A stretch of 45,483 bases of DNA from Pseudomonadota bacterium (lineage in GTDB: Bacteria > Pseudomonadota > Alphaproteobacteria > Sphingomonadales > Sphingomonadaceae): contig CAUJIW010000074.1 in the NCBI GenBank assembly GCA_963205175.1, positions 1 through 45,483 of the forward strand. The letters are read 5' to 3'. Below, in pieces: positions 42,676 through 45,483 of the stretch (position 1 is its first letter; each line of letters begins with the position of its first letter). The notes under the pieces are model-generated. The model saw nothing but the letters and a program-made list of their open reading frames with translations, was not told the DNA's origin and searched no databases. A program made the translations under genes and the position numbers.

Positions 42676-45039
42676 ATGACATATCGCAACCTATGCCTGG
42701 GCGGCTGTGCCTGGGCGGTGCTGGCCGGGTTGACCTCGCCGGTGCTGGCGCAGCAGGCCCCGGCAGGCGAGGCAACGGAATCCGTCGGCCTGGAGGAAAT
42801 CCTGGTGACGGCGCGCAAGCGCGAGGAACGGCTGCAGGACACGCCGATCGCCATTTCCGCGTTCAGCGCCGAAGGCATCGAGCAGCGCGCGTTGAGCCGC
42901 GTCACCGACATCGGCGATTTCACGCCCAACGTGAAGTTCAATTCCGCCGTGCCAGTGTCGGCGAGCAATGCGACCGCCGCCATCTTCATTCGCGGCATCG
43001 GTCAGAATGACTACCAGCTCTCCGCCGATCCCGGCGTCGGCCTCTATCTCGACGGCGTCTATATCTCGCGCGGCGTTGGCAACGTGCTGGACGTGCTTAA
43101 CATCGAGCGCATCGAGGTGCTGCGCGGCCCGCAGGGGACGCTGTTCGGCCGCAACACCATCGGTGGCGCGGTCAACGTCGTCACCAAGAAGCCGGCCGAA
43201 GAGTTCGGCGGCAATCTGGAGCTGACCACCGGCCGCTTCAACCGTATGCAGGCGAAGATGGTGCTGGATACGCCGATCGCGGACGGCCTCTATGCCAGCT
43301 TCTCGGGCTTCTATCACAAGCGCGACGGCTATGTGAAAGGCGTGATCGCTGACGCGCCGGACCTCGGCGACAACGACACTGCCGCAGGCCGTGCCGCGCT
43401 GCGTTGGGTGGCCTCGGACAAGATCGAGATCAATCTGGCGGTCGATGGTACCCGGTCGCGGGAAAATTCGGCGCCCAACGTGATGATCGCGGTGAACGAG
43501 AATGCCGACGCGGCGGCTTACTGGAACGCCGCCTATTCCGGTGCCGCGGCGATCTGCACCGATGCGTCCAATCCGGCCCGCCTCACCAACCCGGGCTGCT
43601 TCAACAGCCAGTGGGCGCTGGCGCCCTACAAGCATGGCGGCACCTTCTCCGACAGCACGCTGGCGGCGTTCGACGAATTCGGCGGCAAGCGCTACCGTTC
43701 GGCCTCCGACCTCGACATCTGGGGCATTTCCGGCACCATCGACTGGGAGATTTCCGAAAGCGTGTCGCTGAAGTCGATCACCGCCTATCGCAAGGTCACC
43801 GGCTTCTGGACCCGCGATTCGGACCACAGCCCGGCCTCGATCGTCCAGACCAAGAACATCTGGACGCAGGATCAGTTTTCGCAGGAACTCCAGCTGCAGG
43901 GAACCGCCTTCGGCGAGAGCCTGAAGTGGATTCTCGGCGGCTATTATTCCGATGAAGCGGGTAATCACAAGGACGTGGTGCAGATCGTCGATGCCGCCTT
44001 CCTGTCCGGCGCGACGCTGGACGGCGAAAGCACGGCCTTCTTCGGACAGGCGACCTACGAATTCACCGATGCCCTCAGCCTCACCGCCGGTATCCGCTGG
44101 ACCGAGGACAAGAAGACCTTCGGCAACGCCAATCAGTACGTTATCGCGGCCGGCTTCCTGACGGGCGCGCCGCTCAATCCGGACGGCTCGGGGCTGCAGG
44201 ACGGCGATCCGCTGATGGGTCCGGTGGGCGAATATGCCACCATCAAGGACAAGGCGTGGACGCCGATGGTCAGCCTGTCCTACCGGTGGAACCCGTCGCT
44301 GATGACCTATGCGTCCTACTCGAAGGGCTTCAAGGGCGGCGGCTTCACCCAGCGCGTGTTCCCGCCGTTCGCCAATATTCCGTCGTTCAAGCCGGAATAT
44401 TCCGAGACCTACGAGATCGGCTTCAAGTCTGACCTGCTGGAAAACAGCGTCCGCCTGAACGGCGCGGTGTTCCAGAACAACTACAAGGACCTGCAGATCA
44501 CGGTCAACGACCCGACGCTGGGCTTCGCGCCGATCATCCAGAATGCGGCCAAGGCACGCATACGGGGCTTCGAGCTGGAAGTGCAGGCCCGCCCGGTGGC
44601 GGCGCTGCGAGTCGACGCTGGTATCGGCTATCTCGATGCCGAGTATCGCAGTGTCGACATCCGCGCTCTCGATGCCGGCGTGACCAAGGACAGCCACCTG
44701 CAGAACGCGCCGAAATGGACGTTGAGCTCGGGCGTCTCCTACGAGTTCGACATGGGCGAGGCCGGTCTGCTGACGCCGCGTCTCGACTGGTCGTATCGCT
44801 CGAAGGTGTATAACGACGCGGTCAATTCGGTGGCGCTGATCCAGAAGGGCTACCACCTGCTGAACGCCTCGCTGAATTACGCGGCGGCGAAGTCGGGCTG
44901 GACCGCTAACCTGGGCGTGAAGAACCTCACCAAGGAGAAATATCTGGTGGCCGGTTACATCGACTCCTTCGGCGGCATCACCGAGGGCGTCTATGGTCGG
45001 CCGCGCGAATGGTATCTGACGGTGAAATACGCCTTCTGA
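42676..45039 (+). CDS. TonB-dependent outer-membrane receptor
   Basis: The 787-residue receptor has a signal peptide (1-25, ending LAQ), TonB-box-like segment LEEILVTARKREERLQDTP, plug with LRGPQGTLFGRNTIGGAVN and GVGLYLDGVYISR, then a barrel whose last residues VKYAF end in the terminal aromatic. One barrel loop contains two cysteines (near residues 294 and 306) that may form a disulfide. The ATG at 42676 has GGGAAGGGA upstream; the frame open to 42382 is leader, not protein. IclR control from the divergent gene is likely, so the ligand is probably a carbon source such as an aromatic or its conjugate. Confidence 0.94.
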   Translation: MTYRNLCLGGCAWAVLAGLTSPVLAQQAPAGEATESVGLEEILVTARKREERLQDTPIAISAFSAEGIEQRALSRVTDIGDFTPNVKFNSAVPVSASNATAAIFIRGIGQNDYQLSADPGVGLYLDGVYISRGVGNVLDVLNIERIEVLRGPQGTLFGRNTIGGAVNVVTKKPAEEFGGNLELTTGRFNRMQAKMVLDTPIADGLYASFSGFYHKRDGYVKGVIADAPDLGDNDTAAGRAALRWVASDKIEINLAVDGTRSRENSAPNVMIAVNENADAAAYWNAAYSGAAAICTDASNPARLTNPGCFNSQWALAPYKHGGTFSDSTLAAFDEFGGKRYRSASDLDIWGISGTIDWEISESVSLKSITAYRKVTGFWTRDSDHSPASIVQTKNIWTQDQFSQELQLQGTAFGESLKWILGGYYSDEAGNHKDVVQIVDAAFLSGATLDGESTAFFGQATYEFTDALSLTAGIRWTEDKKTFGNANQYVIAAGFLTGAPLNPDGSGLQDGDPLMGPVGEYATIKDKAWTPMVSLSYRWNPSLMTYASYSKGFKGGGFTQRVFPPFANIPSFKPEYSETYEIGFKSDLLENSVRLNGAVFQNNYKDLQITVNDPTLGFAPIIQNAAKARIRGFELEVQARPVAALRVDAGIGYLDAEYRSVDIRALDAGVTKDSHLQNAPKWTLSSGVSYEFDMGEAGLLTPRLDWSYRSKVYNDAVNSVALIQKGYHLLNASLNYAAAKSGWTANLGVKNLTKEKYLVAGYIDSFGGITEGVYGRPREWYLTVKYAF

Positions 45040-45082
45040 CCGTTCGCTCAGCGAACAAATCTGACCGTTCGCTCAGCGAACA
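45036..45082 (+). repeat. 22-bp perfect tandem repeat carrying the receptor stop codon
   Basis: CTGACCGTTCGCTCAGCGAA plus CA occurs at 45036-45057 and 45061-45082 (period 25). The TGA of the first copy is the receptor stop codon. Each copy contains a dyad, GTTCGCT/AGCGAAC around a single C, giving a small hairpin. Confidence 0.75.
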
Positions 45083-45086
45083 GAAA

Positions 45087-45125
45087 AGGGCCGGGGTATA
45101 ATTTGACCCCGCGGCCTTCTCTTTG
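45087..45125. terminator. Bidirectional terminator between receptor and SDR genes
   Basis: GGGCCGGGGT pairs with ACCCCGCGGCC around ATAATTTG with a small bulge. T-rich sequence follows on both strands (TTCTCTTT on plus, CCCTTTTC on minus), so it can end both convergent transcripts. Confidence 0.75.
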
Positions 45126-45138
45126 TCCGACCGCCTGG

Positions 45139-45483
45139 TTACTGCGCGGTGTAGCCGCCGTCGATCACCAGTTCCGAGCCGGTCATGAAGCTGGATTCAT
45201 CGGACGCCAGGAACACCACGCCGGCGGCAATCTCCGGCGGGTTGCCGACCCGGCCGATCGGGTGCAGCGCGGCAAAGGCTTTCAGTGCATCCTCTTCTTC
45301 CAGGCCGGTCGCCATCTTGGTGACGTCGATGGCCGAGGCGGCCTTGATCAGGCCGGGATGAATGCTGTTGACACGGATGTTGTAGCCGCGCTGGCCGCAA
45401 TGCAGGGCGACGCACTTGGAGAGCAGCTTGACCCCGGCCTTGGCGGCGGAATAGGCGGGCAGGGGCGCGGTGCCGACCAGGCC
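45139..45483 (-). CDS. Short-chain dehydrogenase/reductase (partial, C-terminal part)
   Basis: The gene runs off the right edge, leaving the last 114 codons. The frame holds the SDR catalytic YSAAK (Tyr-x-x-x-Lys), the HPG element of the NAD-binding region after RVNSI, a PIGRVGNPPEIA segment and the C-terminal FLASDESSFMTGSELVIDGG signature. It is therefore an NAD(P)-dependent oxidoreductase of the classical type acting on a secondary alcohol or ketone. It is convergent to the receptor gene. The N-terminal Rossmann glycine motif lies outside the window. Confidence 0.93.
   Translation of the reverse strand, partial: GLVGTAPLPAYSAAKAGVKLLSKCVALHCGQRGYNIRVNSIHPGLIKAASAIDVTKMATGLEEEDALKAFAALHPIGRVGNPPEIAAGVVFLASDESSFMTGSELVIDGGYTAQ

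Noticed and set aside
42691..44856. Open frame of 721 codons on the minus strand opposite the third receptor
   Set aside because: Antisense shadow of the receptor gene, with Arg/Asp/His-rich random composition.

Overview
The window is high-GC DNA with tightly packed genes and typical Gram-negative machinery: three TonB-dependent outer-membrane receptors with the N-terminal 'EEIIVTAQKR'-type TonB box, a TRAP transporter, a short flagellin without outer domains, and Sec/lipoprotein signals. It most resembles a motile alphaproteobacterium (Sphingomonadales or Rhodospirillales style). No taxonomic marker gene is present, so this remains an inference.

Layout. (a) 1-5159: TonB-dependent receptor followed by a translationally coupled TRAP transporter in the order dctM-dctP-dctQ, bracketed by two perfect hairpins that share their outer arms. 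(b) 5288-12077, minus strand: TonB receptor -> PLP/zinc D-serine-dehydratase-like enzyme -> M81 (MlrC-like) metallopeptidase -> beta-lactamase-fold serine hydrolase (MlrB-like architecture). (c) 12373-14573, plus strand: crotonase and a second beta-lactamase-fold hydrolase; then a TetR regulator (minus). (d) 15563-19837, plus: MaoC hydratase, acyl-CoA synthetase, GPH-type MFS carrier and M55 D-aminopeptidase, each overlapping the next. (e) Lrp/AsnC regulator (minus), cytochrome P450 and a BapA/DmpA-like P1 peptidase (plus), then a decayed ArsC/YffB fragment. (f) 23334-32563: ECF sigma factor with a small partner, fliS, fliD, fliC (minus) and divergent flgD, flgE, a 110-residue unknown, flgK, flgL (plus). 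(g) 32751-37885: 5'-truncated DUF885 gene, fatty-acid-hydroxylase-family membrane protein, EF-hand protein, Thr/Ser/Gly-rich exported protein, and an OmpR-type two-component pair. (h) 37902-45483: Rieske oxygenase module with AraC regulator, IclR regulator divergent from a third TonB receptor, and the C-terminal end of an SDR gene cut by the window edge.

The most notable feature is region b-e (about 5.3-23 kb). It combines four peptidase/amidase families known for D-amino-acid or beta-amino-acid substrates (M81, beta-lactamase-fold hydrolases, M55, P1), a D-serine-dehydratase-like enzyme, outer- and inner-membrane transporters, and acyl-CoA chemistry plus a P450. Five intergenic sites in this region carry variants of one 16-bp palindrome, TTGAATTTAAATTCAA. 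The perfect copy lies between the TetR gene and the maoC operon. I infer a TetR-controlled regulon that imports and dismantles a peptide or lipopeptide containing D- and perhaps beta-amino acids; the mlrB/mlrC-like pair suggests a microcystin-like substrate class, but no mlrA is visible and the substrate is unproven.

The flagellar block supplies the flagellin/filament cap/hook-junction set with its export chaperone, and has two structural signals: a perfect hairpin between fliC and fliD, and a nested dyad in the fliC/flgD divergent promoter region.
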